Both the position numbers and the translations under genes were made by a program. From Fuerstiella marisgermanici (GTDB lineage: Bacteria; Planctomycetota; Planctomycetia; Planctomycetales; Planctomycetaceae), in NCBI RefSeq assembly GCF_001983935.1, contig NZ_CP017641.1, positions 6,543,001-6,607,000 on the forward strand: a DNA stretch of 64,000 nucleotides, written 5' to 3'. Shown piece by piece: positions 38,614 to 51,226 of this stretch. How positions within the stretch are numbered: the stretch's first letter is position 1; each line of letters begins with the position of its first letter. The notes beneath the pieces were generated by a model that did no database searches, had not been told where the DNA came from, and worked only from the letters and a program-made list of their open reading frames with translations.

Positions 38614-40143
38614 TTACTGCTGTCCGAACGTGAGTCCTCGCAGGCTGTCGTCACCGCTGTTGTCTACAACCGGATCAAGACCGCCTGTCAGCACGAAGCC
38701 GTCGACTATTGATTTCGCCTGGGCAAGTCGCGTTTGAGCGGCGATGAGCTGCAGGTTGGAATCAAAGTACGTGCGCCGCGCGACCAGCACCTGTACAAAG
38801 CTGGTCTCACCCGCTTCATACGCCAGCTCCGCCAGTTTCAACGATTCGTTCGCGTTCGGCAGGATGTGGCTGACGTATTTATCGACGGCCGCCAACGCCG
38901 CGTCGTAGTCTCCGGACACTTCTGCAAGCCGTGCTTCGATCGATTTTTCGACCCGTTGGACTTCCAAAGCCGCTCGACAGAATTCTGCCCGAGCAGCTGC
39001 AATATTACCTTCGTTGCCGTTGAATACTGGCACGGGGGCGGAGACCTGGAAATTCAGCATGCCGTTATTTGTGCCATTGTCTACGCCAGCGCCGAGCTGA
39101 AACGTGAGGTTGGGAACGGCCTGCACCCCGTGTCTTTGCAATTGAGCTCGCGCCCGCGAAACTCGCGTTTGAGCCGCGTTGTATTCCGGACTGCTGCTAA
39201 CAATTGTCGACTTCACCAGCGACCAGTCCTGAGTCTGCGTTTCAACCGGAAGTTCGCCGATCAGCGTTGATGGTTCGATGTACGGCGTGCCGGTCAAAGC
39301 AATCAACCTGCGCCATGCGGCCGCAAACCGGACACTGGCCTGTTGAAGAGCCAGATCAATTTCATTCTTCTGAATGGTGGCCTGCAGGACTTCGAGTTTC
39401 GAACCTTCCGCTGCTTTGACGCGAAGTTCGGCGACTTCCACGCCCTTGTCCACGACGGATTCGAAGTCTTCGATGAGTTCGATCCGCTTCTGGGCGGCCA
39501 AAGCGGCATAGAATTGGACGCGCACATCAGTAGCCACGCGCAACTTCTGAGCTTCCAGCTCCATCAACTGAGCTCGCAGAGTTTCGTTCAACACACAGCG
39601 ATTTAGTTCAAGCTTGCCAGCTGTGACAAATTCCTGTTCCACAAATGCAATATGCTGATCAGTGTTGCGGTCAGCAAGCTGCTGCGCCGCATAGCCAATC
39701 GTGGGGTTGGGGCGAAGACTGACCTGCGTTCGATAGCCGGCCGCTTTTTGAGTTGTAGCCGCCAGCTCACGAATCGCCGGGTTGTGGGCGAACGCAAGTG
39801 ATTCAAATTCTGAAAGTGACATCCCCACTTTCACCCCCGCGCTGTCGGCGATGGGAACAGCGGAGTCTGTGAGAACTGCTGCTTCGGAACCTGTCTGAAC
39901 TTCGTTCTCTGTGGCTGACACGAGTGAGATGTACGGTGTCGCGTCGGCATCAGATGCGACGGCAGTGAGCTGCAGTGCCGCTTCGATCTGTTGGTTCGGC
40001 GGTAAGCTTTCAGCGCCGGCCAACCTCTGAGGCGGCTGATAGCCGTCGACGGTTGGTCCACGTCGCGCCTGCCAGCGATTCTGGCTGCAGCCGGAAACGA
40101 TGCAAACGGCCGCTAAGACCGCGATCAGCTTTGTTGACTTCAT
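38614..40143 (-). CDS. TolC-family outer-membrane efflux lipoprotein
   Basis: A 509-residue protein with a lipoprotein signal (VSGC, Cys19) and two outer-membrane-efflux repeats. Long heptad-like helices (FESLAFAHNPAIRELAATT, ALEVQRVEKSIEARLAEVSGDY, QLIAAQTRLAQAKSIVDG) and the NPTIGYAAQ and VPNLTFQLG strands are typical of CzcC/TolC proteins. It forms the outer-membrane duct of a tripartite exporter or cation-efflux system; no RND or adaptor gene is next to it. Residues 25-100 are a long polar insert before the first helix. Start ATG at 40143 has AAGGAGG eight bases upstream, one of the best ribosome sites in the window. Confidence 0.9.
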   Translation of the reverse strand: MKSTKLIAVLAAVCIVSGCSQNRWQARRGPTVDGYQPPQRLAGAESLPPNQQIEAALQLTAVASDADATPYISLVSATENEVQTGSEAAVLTDSAVPIADSAGVKVGMSLSEFESLAFAHNPAIRELAATTQKAAGYRTQVSLRPNPTIGYAAQQLADRNTDQHIAFVEQEFVTAGKLELNRCVLNETLRAQLMELEAQKLRVATDVRVQFYAALAAQKRIELIEDFESVVDKGVEVAELRVKAAEGSKLEVLQATIQKNEIDLALQQASVRFAAAWRRLIALTGTPYIEPSTLIGELPVETQTQDWSLVKSTIVSSSPEYNAAQTRVSRARAQLQRHGVQAVPNLTFQLGAGVDNGTNNGMLNFQVSAPVPVFNGNEGNIAAARAEFCRAALEVQRVEKSIEARLAEVSGDYDAALAAVDKYVSHILPNANESLKLAELAYEAGETSFVQVLVARRTYFDSNLQLIAAQTRLAQAKSIVDGFVLTGGLDPVVDNSGDDSLRGLTFGQQ

Positions 40144-40658
40144 ATCGGTTGGCCTCCTTGCCTGTCCTGTTGCTCATTTCGTCACGGATGTGCGGCAAGG
40201 CGGAGCTGTAACGCGCATGAATGCCGTCGTTGACGATTCGGTGGTCGGCTCAAACCTACGAACGTTTCGACCGCGACAACCGGACATTGGCACCGCGCCC
40301 AATCCGGCAGATTCTGCTGCGGTCAAATACCGGCAGGGTGACTGAACGACGACGCCCTGCATGCAGATCCCCGTTCCCGCATGCTTTGTTTCCGAACACC
40401 GTCTGCTACTGGTGAGCGGCTGCTTCCACAGCGGATAATAAGCGGCAACCGACTTCGGGAGTTGTCTGTGATCCTGGCCGCTGCATCGCTGTCTTATAGA
40501 AGTAGCCCTTGTTAGGGGGTGTACCGCAGCTTGCGATATGTTTGCCGTTATTGGCAATGCAACGTCGCTGCAGCCGACTTTGCTGCGGCATTTTGATACC
40601 GTTCATGCGCTGGCAGCTGGATAGCAGGACGCCAAGTGGGTTGGGCCGAGATCCGGCC
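40144..40658. other. divergent intergenic region, about 515 bp
   Basis: Between the TolC-family gene (minus) and the metallopeptidase (plus). The open frames here are Cys/Arg-rich and not convincingly coding. No repeat or RNA gene recognised. Confidence 0.45.
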
Positions 40659-41735
40659 ATGGAGCAGATCGCGATGAGATCCTACAGCTGCGTCTGCGGC
40701 AACATAGCATTCTTCGAAAACACCCATTGTCTGGCGTGTGATGAGGATCTGGGGTGGTGTCCGGGCTGCAGCCGGCTGTCGACGCTTCTGCCGGAACAGG
40801 ACGGTATGTTTCGGTGCGGAAACAAGCACTGCAACGTGCTGCTGGCCAAGTGTCACAATTACGCGCACGAAGCGGTTTGCAACCGTTGCTACATCGTCTC
40901 TGCGGATGAAAGCCCCGCCAGGTTTTGTGACTACTGTCGGTTTAATGACACGATTCCGGATCTGACTGTTCCGGGCAATCGAGAAATGTGGGGGCGTCTG
41001 GAAGCCGCGAAACGCCGCCTGCTGTATACGCTGGATCTTCTGCGTCTTCCGTATGGTCGCCTGGAAGATGGCATAGAGCCCGCGCTAACCTTCGACTTCA
41101 AAGCCGACACTACTCAGAAACCGAAGTGGTGGTGGTCAATGGGCAAAGAAGAACGCGTCTATACCGGACACGCTCACGGAAAAATTACGATCAACGTCCG
41201 TGAAGCTGACACAGTGGAACGCGAAAAAGCGAGAGTCCTGTTTCAGGAAGCTCATCGCACGGTCATAGGCCACTTTCGCCACGAGATCGCTCATTACTAT
41301 TGGCAGATGCTGGTTCAGGACGTCAGCGAACAGGAATGCAAAGCTGTTTTTGGCGACCACGAAAACCCGAGCTACGCAGATGCTCAGCAGAAGTACTACA
41401 AAGACGGGCCGACGGCACAATGGCAAAAGAACTACGTTAGCGCCTACGCGACAATGCATCCGTGGGAAGACTTCGCCGAAACGTTTGCGACGTATCTTGA
41501 CATGGTGAGCGTACTGGATACGGCCCGACACATGGGCGTCGATGAGAACTGTGATCCGCTGACGGCTGCATTGCCGATGATGGTGCGGCGATATGCGGAG
41601 TTGGGGGTCGTGTTTAACGAGATGAACCGCTCAATGGGACTGACGGATCTGGTGCCGGAGATCTTCGGTCCACCCATTGTCACCAAACTACAGTACGTCA
41701 ACGATCTGGTCCGCACCGCAGCTCGCCCTGAGTAA
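40659..41735 (+). CDS. zinc-ribbon metallopeptidase (Peptidase_Mx-like)
   Basis: About 358 residues. The N-terminus carries several CxxC or CxC pairs (YSCVCGN, HCLACDEDLGWCPGC, CNRCY, FCDYC) forming zinc ribbons, as in DUF2248/zinc-ribbon proteins. The C-terminal domain has the zinc-protease HEIAH at 208-212 and a downstream EDFAETFATYLD glutamate that would be the third ligand, as in the putative zinc-binding peptidase family. Cytoplasmic, with no signal. I start at ATG 40659; 40674 is also possible, and the frame extends to 40509 without features. Its stop is 38 bp before the glutaminase start, so co-transcription is possible. Confidence 0.85.
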   Translation: MEQIAMRSYSCVCGNIAFFENTHCLACDEDLGWCPGCSRLSTLLPEQDGMFRCGNKHCNVLLAKCHNYAHEAVCNRCYIVSADESPARFCDYCRFNDTIPDLTVPGNREMWGRLEAAKRRLLYTLDLLRLPYGRLEDGIEPALTFDFKADTTQKPKWWWSMGKEERVYTGHAHGKITINVREADTVEREKARVLFQEAHRTVIGHFRHEIAHYYWQMLVQDVSEQECKAVFGDHENPSYADAQQKYYKDGPTAQWQKNYVSAYATMHPWEDFAETFATYLDMVSVLDTARHMGVDENCDPLTAALPMMVRRYAELGVVFNEMNRSMGLTDLVPEIFGPPIVTKLQYVNDLVRTAARPE

Positions 41736-41773
41736 ACCTCGGTCGAAATTTTCAACAACACCAGTAACTTCCG

Positions 41774-42703
41774 ATGCCTCTCGACTTCAACGCCATCTTT
41801 GCCGAAATCCTTCGCTCGATTGAACCGGATCGAGGTTGCGGTAAGGTTGCCGACTACATTCCTGCGCTGGCGGCAATCGATCGGATGAAATTCGGTATGT
41901 GCGTGTCGCTGGAAAATGGTGACACGCATTGTGTCGGCGATGCGGAAGAGCGTTTTTCGATCCAGAGTATTTCCAAAGTGTTTACGCTGTCGATGGTGCT
42001 GCGGAAAGTCGGCGACGACCTGTGGAAACGAGTTGGTCGGGAACCTTCCGGGTCGCCTTTCAATTCGATCGTGCAGTTGGAGATGGAGCGAGGTATTCCG
42101 CGAAATCCACTGATCAATGCGGGTGCTATCGTTGTGACCGATCACCTCGTCAGCGACTTCGGGCCGGCAGCGATGATTGACGAACTGCTAAACCGATTGC
42201 GGATGCTCGCAGGCGATCCATCAATCGCAGTGGACGAAGATGTCGCGTCATCCGAAGCCAGCGTCGGGGCTCGCAACCGAGCTCTTGCGAACTTCATGCA
42301 GTCCTTTGGAAACCTGCACAACCCGGTCGAAGAAACTCTGGCCGCCTATTTTTCTCATTGTGCGATTTCCATGAACTGTCGACAACTGGCGCGAGCCGCG
42401 TTGTTTCTGGCATTCAACGGACGCGACCCGATCAGCGGAAAACAGATGGTGACGGGCGAAGCCTGTCGGCGGATCAACGCCGTCATGATGTCCTGCGGCC
42501 ACTACGACAACAGTGGCGATTTCACGTATCGCATCGGTCTTCCGGGGAAGAGTGGCGTCGGTGGCGGCATTCTGGTGGTCTCGCCTGGGCACGGCAGTAT
42601 CGCCGTTTGGTCGCCGGGGTTGAACAAAGCCGGCACCTCGCACGTGGGCAGTCTAGCTTTGGAAACCCTGGTGCGACTGACGGGATGGTCGGTGTTCGTT
42701 TAG
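41774..42703 (+). CDS. glsA: glutaminase
   Basis: A 309-residue serine-dependent glutaminase of the beta-lactamase-like fold, hydrolysing L-glutamine to glutamate and ammonia. The catalytic S-x-x-K is S65-I-S-K68 in RFSIQSISKVF. Other family marks are GREPSGSPFNSIVQLE, RNPLINAGAI, ARNRALANFM, YFSHCAISMNCRQLARAA and GVGGGILVVSPG. Full length for the family (about 305). Start ATG at 41774. It follows the metallopeptidase closely and converges with the transglutaminase gene, 18 bp apart. Confidence 0.95.
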   Translation: MPLDFNAIFAEILRSIEPDRGCGKVADYIPALAAIDRMKFGMCVSLENGDTHCVGDAEERFSIQSISKVFTLSMVLRKVGDDLWKRVGREPSGSPFNSIVQLEMERGIPRNPLINAGAIVVTDHLVSDFGPAAMIDELLNRLRMLAGDPSIAVDEDVASSEASVGARNRALANFMQSFGNLHNPVEETLAAYFSHCAISMNCRQLARAALFLAFNGRDPISGKQMVTGEACRRINAVMMSCGHYDNSGDFTYRIGLPGKSGVGGGILVVSPGHGSIAVWSPGLNKAGTSHVGSLALETLVRLTGWSVFV

Positions 42704-42721
42704 TGAACAATCTGTCGTCCG

Positions 42722-43564
42722 CTATGCGGTCGACACAGCACTTGCCCCGGTGTCTTCATCGACAGGATCAGCGTTGTTGGCGGATTCCGTGGCTGACACA
42801 ATTTGTTGAGTCAACACGGTGTTTCCGGTGATTGTGGCGGTCGAAACATCGGCCGCATCGCGACCGGTTCCAATACGCACGAGTCCGTGCACGGATGTCA
42901 GTCGAGTTGGATCGAACAGGTACCACTTGCCATCCAGGAACGCTTCCATAAACCCATGGAAGTCCGGTGGCTGAAGGTTGACTGCGTATCCGGCCACATA
43001 ACGAGCGGGAATGCCCATTCCTCGACACAGTGAAATCGCAAGGTGAGCGTAGTCACGGCAGACTCCGGTGCGTTGCAACAGAACGTCGCTGGCGGTTGTA
43101 TTGGCATTGGTACTGCCAGGCGTGTAATCCAGGTGATCGAACACCCAGTTGCAAATCGCCTGGACGCGACTGAAGCCCGGATACAGTTGTCCGAATTCTT
43201 CGAACGCGAAACGTGACAGAAGATCACTTTCGGAGTAGCGGCTGGGGTTTAGGTAGGTCAGAACGGCGGGCGGCGTTTGAGAAATTGGCGACTCACCGAT
43301 GTCGTTGGAATCTTCTTTGCCCGGCTTAAGTTCCACCGTCGCGCGGTAAGAAACTTCTAACGTACACGGTTCGACGGAGACTCGCTGCAGCTGATTTCCA
43401 TCCGTGCCGATTTCGAACGTTTCGACGGTGACGTTTGGGTTCAGGCTCAGGTTTTCGGAGATGACGCACTGTCGGGGCGTGCGAGCGGCTTCGATCTGGA
43501 AGAGGAACACGGTGGTTGTGCGAACCTGATACGTCAGGTCACAGGCAACATCGATCAAAGACAT
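42722..43564 (-). CDS. transglutaminase-like (papain-fold) protein
   Basis: A 280-residue protein with an N-terminal beta domain (about 1-110) and a transglutaminase-like core with the Cys-His-Asp triad: GVCRDYAHL (Cys169), DFHGFMEAF (His203) and FDPT (Asp218). The family includes peptidases and amide-forming enzymes in the cytoplasm or periplasm; no signal peptide is seen. The arrangement matches transglutaminases found with DUF403/DUF404 pairs elsewhere, but those partners are not here. Start ATG at 43564. Confidence 0.9.
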   Translation of the reverse strand: MSLIDVACDLTYQVRTTTVFLFQIEAARTPRQCVISENLSLNPNVTVETFEIGTDGNQLQRVSVEPCTLEVSYRATVELKPGKEDSNDIGESPISQTPPAVLTYLNPSRYSESDLLSRFAFEEFGQLYPGFSRVQAICNWVFDHLDYTPGSTNANTTASDVLLQRTGVCRDYAHLAISLCRGMGIPARYVAGYAVNLQPPDFHGFMEAFLDGKWYLFDPTRLTSVHGLVRIGTGRDAADVSTATITGNTVLTQQIVSATESANNADPVDEDTGASAVSTA

Positions 43565-43884
43565 TCGGGAAACCTTGTTGAGGAATTCTCAAGCCATGAT
43601 AGCAGACGATCTATGAAACAGTCATAGAGTATTCGCTCGCGACAAGCTGAAAGCATGCGAATTCCTGAAGATGGCCGTTCGGATAACCGGACGACACGCT
43701 TTGACGAGGGCCGTGCGGTACATCGCGAATCGTGATAACGATTACTGGCCGTCTCCACACAACTCAGACGTCCGGCACTGACGCCAGCAGCTTAGCGACT
43801 GAACTGTGCTACCATGCATGTATGTGCAGGATCGGTCGCAGCAAGCTGTTTCGACGATCACGTACAATTTCCGGACACCCCCCT

Positions 43885-44571
43885 ATGTCGGTCTACAGGA
43901 TTCGCGTGGCTCAAACTGAGGAACTGCAGGAAGTCGAAGGTGATTGGCAACCCGCAGATCTGGTGGCGATTCTGGAAAAGCTGGGAGTCGACGGCGCTGC
44001 GGCGCTGAGCCCGCAGGAAGTTCGGGAGATGTGCCTTCTGTCGCTTCAGGATCTGGATGTTGCGGAAGCCGCCGCAGTTGTGCTGGACTACAAACTCGGG
44101 AAAACTTTGACCGCCGGTCAGATAAAAAACCTCAGCCACGACTGCCAGTTCGACAAGCTGTGGGAACAAGGCGGAGACATGGAACTCCATCGCGCAATGT
44201 TCAGTGTTGGTAGCTTGCTGGCAGTTGTGAACGAACAGACGTTTCCCACGCCGGACGCCGTCCGGGTGACGTTGGAAGTGGAGTGCCCGGATTCTGACGA
44301 TGCCGACCGTTTGACGTCTGATACCGCACCGCAAACGATCGTACGCATGCTGGCATCGGGTATGGACGGCGACGCTATTCTGAATCGATTGTTCGAAGAC
44401 GAACTCGCGAAGGGCACATTTCCGGAGGCCGCATTGATCCTCTGGGATCTTGAAGTCGAACACGCGGGCGAACGTACAGCCACGCTGAAAATCATCAGCT
44501 CCGGCTATTGGCTCGACCCGCTGCGGGAAACAGAAGCGTTCGACTGGGATGGGCAAGTCATCGCTGAGTGA
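43885..44571 (+). CDS. hypothetical protein, 228 aa
   Basis: An acidic, soluble protein with no signal, membrane segment or recognised motif. The middle (ALSPQEVREMCLLSLQDLDV, AAAVVLDYKLGKTLTAGQI) is helical and the C-terminal half (VEHAGERTATLKIISSGYWL) has strand-like alternation. Start ATG at 43885 is chosen because upstream codons in the open frame (from 43732) look non-coding. The composition and codon pattern are those of a real gene. A 105-bp repeat starts three bases after the stop. Confidence 0.7.
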   Translation: MSVYRIRVAQTEELQEVEGDWQPADLVAILEKLGVDGAAALSPQEVREMCLLSLQDLDVAEAAAVVLDYKLGKTLTAGQIKNLSHDCQFDKLWEQGGDMELHRAMFSVGSLLAVVNEQTFPTPDAVRVTLEVECPDSDDADRLTSDTAPQTIVRMLASGMDGDAILNRLFEDELAKGTFPEAALILWDLEVEHAGERTATLKIISSGYWLDPLRETEAFDWDGQVIAE

Positions 44572-44574
44572 CGA

Positions 44575-44679
44575 CTACAGCGAATTTCGCTGGCATCGTG
44601 GCCGCGAAACAGTCGTTTCGGACGATGACGGATGTTTCCCACGGGCCCGAACCGTCCACAAGAAAAGGAAACTGCTCTA
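44575..44679 (+). repeat. 105-bp dispersed structured repeat, copy 6 (subfamily B)
   Basis: Starts CTACAGCGAATTTCGCTGG, contains GTGGCCGCG and GAACCGTCCACAAGAAAAGG, ends TGCTCTA. Lies between the stop of the 228-residue protein and the stop of gyrB (convergent). Confidence 0.88.
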
Positions 44680-44758
44680 ACCGGGGCTGGAGACTTGCCC
44701 GTCTTCCAGCCCTCACGTCGTCGGTTCAAATGCTTACCGCGATCGCCACATCGCGATT

Positions 44759-47610
<2,852 letters not shown>

Positions 47611-47897
47611 GCGTTGGCGTCCATGTGGGATCGGGTAGCACTGCCTGGCGTCCAGCCGGGCGGCGTCGCTTCAGAGATTGCAAACTGCTGCCCATGTTAA
47701 GCCAAAAGCGTTAAGCGTCTGGGTGAATGAATTTGAACCTGCCAGAGAACTCACGTCCCCGGCTTGTTGTTGAAGCCACAGTTGTATGGTTGGATATTTC
47801 AGTTGCCATGGGCGGCAAGGAAACAGCCGCCTTTTACGCAGTTGATTGACCTGCAGCTGGCGTTTTGCGATCACGTGTGAGGCGACCGGACAGCTTG

Positions 47898-49010
47898 CTA
47901 GCGAGATTGCGAGAGTGGCATGATCACGTAAGTGTAAGAATCTTCCACGCGGAAAACGGCCGCATGTTCAGCACTGATAAGCTGTAGTTCGACAAGTGTT
48001 TCCGGCGTAAGTACCTTCAGAAAGTCGGCGACGTATCGCGGGTCGAAGGTGATTTTGATTTCTTCATGATCGTATTCGATTGGCAATTCAATTTTTGATT
48101 CGCCGATGTCCTGGGCTCGGCTGGACATGGTCAGCTTCGCTTTGTCGAACGTGAAATCGACGCCCCGGCTTTCTTCGTCTGTGACGATCTGAGCCTGACG
48201 CACGGCCGCGTGGAACGGTCCAGCCGTCTGCATGATGCTGATGCTGCCGGACTGCGGAATGACATCCCGATACTTTGGAAAACGGCCTTCGACCAGTCGG
48301 CTGTAAATCACGCAGCGACCGGACCGCATCAGCACGTCATTTTCGCGGACGGCCACGTCCACAAATTCTTCGCTGCCGTCGATTGAACGTTCCAGCAGTG
48401 CCATGGCACGAGTTGGAACCACGGTCGTTTTCTCAGGCGCTTTGGGACTGCCTTCGGTCTCACAGGCTGCCGTTGCCACGGCCAGACGTCGGCTGTCTGT
48501 GGCAGCCACGGTGACTTTGCCTTCGTCGAATTCCAGCAACAGTCCGCCGAGAGCGTAGCGAGTGCTTTCGACGTCGGTCGCGAAGGAAGTGCGACGGATG
48601 ATCTGTCGAAAAACGTTTGCTGGAATTCGGTAGTAGTCCGTTGCGTCAAATTCCGGGACCGGCGGGAAGTCGCGAGGATCTTCGGAAGACAGGCGGAACT
48701 GCGAACTGGCCGCTTTAATCATCAGCGACTGTTCTTCAACCACAATCTCAAACTGCTCATCCTGAAGCTCACGCAGAATCGGTGAGACTCGCGCCGTGGG
48801 CAGCAGAGCTTCCCCGGTCGACGTGGTGGTGACGCCATCGACCTTGTAACGGATCGCCACTTCCTGATCGGTGCCAACAACTTCCACGCCCCCGGTTCCA
48901 AGGTGCATATAGACGTTGCGGAGGACATCCTTCGGCGTTCGCGCTGGAACGGCCGACGCGGCGGTTTGAAACGCAGCCGAAAACAGGGCACGATCACAAG
49001 TTAACTGCAT
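47898..49010 (-). CDS. dnaN: DNA polymerase III beta subunit (sliding clamp)
   Basis: A 370-residue beta clamp with three repeated domains. Typical positions are VPARTPKDVLRNVYM, VEVVGTDQEVAIRY, DFPPVPEF, YALGGLLLEF, VAATDSRRLAVA, VEGRFPKYRDVIP and the C-terminal YTYVIMPLS. It forms a ring on DNA that holds polymerase III. Start ATG at 49010. The next genes on the strand are DUF721 (287 bp on) and gyrB; dnaA is not within the 15 kb upstream in this window. Confidence 0.97.
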   Translation of the reverse strand: MQLTCDRALFSAAFQTAASAVPARTPKDVLRNVYMHLGTGGVEVVGTDQEVAIRYKVDGVTTTSTGEALLPTARVSPILRELQDEQFEIVVEEQSLMIKAASSQFRLSSEDPRDFPPVPEFDATDYYRIPANVFRQIIRRTSFATDVESTRYALGGLLLEFDEGKVTVAATDSRRLAVATAACETEGSPKAPEKTTVVPTRAMALLERSIDGSEEFVDVAVRENDVLMRSGRCVIYSRLVEGRFPKYRDVIPQSGSISIMQTAGPFHAAVRQAQIVTDEESRGVDFTFDKAKLTMSSRAQDIGESKIELPIEYDHEEIKITFDPRYVADFLKVLTPETLVELQLISAEHAAVFRVEDSYTYVIMPLSQSR

Positions 49011-49657
49011 TTTTTGCTACTCAAAGAGACGTTCAAAACAGACTGCACAACAGCTTTTGACAAGTCCAAATTGTAGCAGAAACCCGCTCTTCAAGGTACT
49101 GCCGGGCCACACCGGAAAGGCAGGAAAATGCCAATCTTTTCCCAATTCGGCACCCGGTTCCGCACTGGCTGACGACAGCTCGTGTTTTGGCTGCAAATGG
49201 CTGGAAACTGAGAAGTCTTCAAGGGCTTGTTGCGGGCGATCGCTCCCGTGTTGCCAATTGGCGTCTCAGCGTCGGGCAAGCGTAGAATACCGAAGAGGCT
49301 CTGAGTACCTTGATGACTGGCGGCGAAGCTACGTAGTCGCCAGCAGTTCGCGTGTGGCTTTGCGTGTGCGGTAGCGGTGCGGATCGGTCTTCGAACGGTG
49401 TTCGTCAATTCGTGGCGGCTGCGGCATTGGGAGTGCCGGAAGACAATCCGTCATCAGTTGTCGACGGTTGTTCAGAACCTGGAATTATTATTTGGTGCCA
49501 AGGCGTTCGCAAAGAAACATGGCGGGGAATCTGACACGGATCGAATACGGCGAGTGGCGAGTGCCGTTGTTGGAGACTGGTCACCGACTCGAACGCCGGT
49601 GGTACAGCCCCCGGACACCCCACCGAAGAAAACCCGGTGGTGGATGTTTGATGGTGT
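49011..49657. other. intergenic region, about 650 bp
   Basis: Upstream of dnaN. I looked for DnaA boxes (TTATCCACA-like) and saw none, so it gives no sign of an origin. A hairpin-like CCACCG/CGGTGG near 49617-49642 could end transcription of the pseudopilin fragment. No gene seen. Confidence 0.5.
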
Positions 49658-49915
49658 TTAGAAGTCGCCGACGACGGTTCCGTCGTTCATGTCACAGATG
49701 GCCTGCCAAACACCGTAGACCGCCTGACGTTGAGCCTTGTTTCTCATGTCGGGGATCGCGTCGATCTCGGCTTCCTCAGCACTGTCAATGCTGTCGTTAA
49801 TGAAGCGAACAGAGCCGTCCATCAACAGAACCTGCAGCCCACCGGAATGCACGCTGGTCATCGGTCCCTTGCAAATCTTGCCCGTCGTACCGGGGTCGAC
49901 ACCGACCGGGCAGGC
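49658..49915 (-). pseudogene. 3' part of DUF1559 pseudopilin, separated by IS insertion
   Basis: Reading the minus strand from 49915 gives ACPVGVDPGTTGKICKGP and then the H-X9-DG box HSGGLQVLLMDGS of planctomycete DUF1559 proteins, ending at a stop at 49658. It continues exactly, in frame, from the 5' part at 51217-52047 once the IS and one copy of the target duplication are removed. An ATG (49861) within it could start a 67-residue fragment. Confidence 0.9.
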
Positions 49916-49925
49916 GTTCGGGCGG
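49916..49925 (+). repeat. target-site duplication, left copy
   Basis: GTTCGGGCGG, identical to 51217-51226, directly flanks the ISAs1-type element. Confidence 0.93.
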
Positions 49926-51216
49926 CAGGGCCAGCGCGCACTTTGGGCAATTTAGGCTGGCGCGACAAGTGAGTATTGGTTAGTCTTTTCGTGTCGTAAC
50001 ATCGGACTTCACGAGGAGAGGACAAGAGATGTCGACAGTTGAACTGGCGGTCACCCAGGAGCTGACAGGAAACATTGTTCATTACTTTGATCAATTGAAA
50101 GACCCGCGTTCCAACATCAATCGTCTGCATCTGCTTGGTGATGTGATTGTGATCGCCATTTGCGGAGTGCTGGCCAACGCCGACGGCCCCAGTGCGATTG
50201 CGGAATGGGCGCGACTGAATGCCGATGGCCTGCAGAAACACCTGGCACTTCCGCATGGCATTCCGAAAAAAGATACGTACCGGCGCGTCCTTTCTCTCCT
50301 GAAGCCGAACGACTTTCAAGCGTGCTTCGTGCAATGGATTGAATCGCTGGAAGGACTTTCCGACGAACAGAAAGAAGGCTACAGAAAACAGATTGCGATT
50401 GATGGCAAAGCACTCCGTCGATCACATGACAAAAAGAATGGGCTGGGTGCGTTGTTCATCGTGAGTGCGTGGGCTTCTGATCAGGGGATTTCTCTGGGAC
50501 AGGTGGCGACGGAAGAGAAGTCGAACGAGATCACCGCGATCCCGAAATTACTGAACGAAATCAATATCGATGAGGCGATCATTACGATTGACGCAGCGGG
50601 TTGTCAAAAAAACATTGCGCAGCAGATCGTGTCTGGCAATGCAGACTATGTGTTAGCCCTGAAAGGCAACCAACCGAAACTCTATGAGGTCGTGCAGAAG
50701 TTTTTTCTCGATCACCTGGAGGATGACTTCGCTCGCTGTCCCGTCAGTCGCTATGAAGAAACAGAGAAGGGACACGGTCGGCAGGAACAGAGAATCTACT
50801 ATCAGGCGACCGTGCCTGTCGATTTTGACGTGGGCCACAAATGGGCCGGACTCAAGACCATCGGAACGGCGATCCGAATGTACGAGCAGGACGGCATTCA
50901 TCATTCTGACGTTCGCTACTACATCAGCAGTCTGCGTCGCAAAGGCGAGCTGTTCGCAACAACGGTTCGTGGTCACTGGGCCATAGAAAACACGCTGCAC
51001 TGGAGTCTCGACATGACCTACCGCGAGGATGAGAGTCGAGTCCGAAACCGAATCTTCGCGAACAATTTGTCATGGCTCAGACGACTCACACTCAGCCTCA
51101 TCAAGAAACATCCTGGCAAACAAAGCAACGTCATGAAAAGAAGAATGGCCGGATGGAACATTGACTATTTGATGCAAATCCTTACCGGCAAAACAACTTA
51201 GTATGCGCTGGCCCTG
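49926..51216 (+). mobile_element. ISAs1-family insertion sequence, 1291 bp, complete
   Basis: Ends are perfect 12-bp inverted repeats: CAGGGCCAGCGC at 49926-49937 and its complement at 51205-51216, with partial match beyond. One transposase gene fills most of it. The flanking 10-bp direct repeats and in-frame empty-site reconstruction show that it is a recent insertion into a DUF1559 gene. Confidence 0.95.
50029..51201 (+). CDS. ISAs1-family transposase (DDE)
   Basis: A 390-residue transposase. Catalytic residues fit the DDE pattern: Asp125 in IAIDGKALRRS, Asp188 in ITIDAAGCQ and Glu320 in GHWAIENTLHWSLD; the N-terminus has the family-typical FDQLKDPR and VIAICGVLANADG. It cuts and joins the element ends. 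ATG at 50029 has a strong GAGGAGAGG upstream. The frame is intact, so the element may still be active. Confidence 0.95.
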   Translation: MSTVELAVTQELTGNIVHYFDQLKDPRSNINRLHLLGDVIVIAICGVLANADGPSAIAEWARLNADGLQKHLALPHGIPKKDTYRRVLSLLKPNDFQACFVQWIESLEGLSDEQKEGYRKQIAIDGKALRRSHDKKNGLGALFIVSAWASDQGISLGQVATEEKSNEITAIPKLLNEINIDEAIITIDAAGCQKNIAQQIVSGNADYVLALKGNQPKLYEVVQKFFLDHLEDDFARCPVSRYEETEKGHGRQEQRIYYQATVPVDFDVGHKWAGLKTIGTAIRMYEQDGIHHSDVRYYISSLRRKGELFATTVRGHWAIENTLHWSLDMTYREDESRVRNRIFANNLSWLRRLTLSLIKKHPGKQSNVMKRRMAGWNIDYLMQILTGKTT

Positions 51217-51226
51217 GTTCGGGCGG
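51217..51226 (+). repeat. target-site duplication, right copy
   Basis: GTTCGGGCGG, identical to 49916-49925. Confidence 0.93.

Noticed and set aside
40174-40557. 127-codon minus-strand frame before the TolC-family gene
   Set aside because: Cys/Arg-rich composition and no domain; looks non-coding.
47671-47874. 67-codon frame between dnaN and DUF721 as a recF remnant
   Set aside because: No Walker A or other RecF motif is present.
49011-49657. Possible replication origin upstream of dnaN
   Set aside because: No DnaA-box-like TTATCCACA cluster or AT-rich unwinding stretch seen.
51070-51216. Extension of the pseudopilin frame into the IS
   Set aside because: It is the antisense strand of the transposase gene; the true continuation is at 49915.
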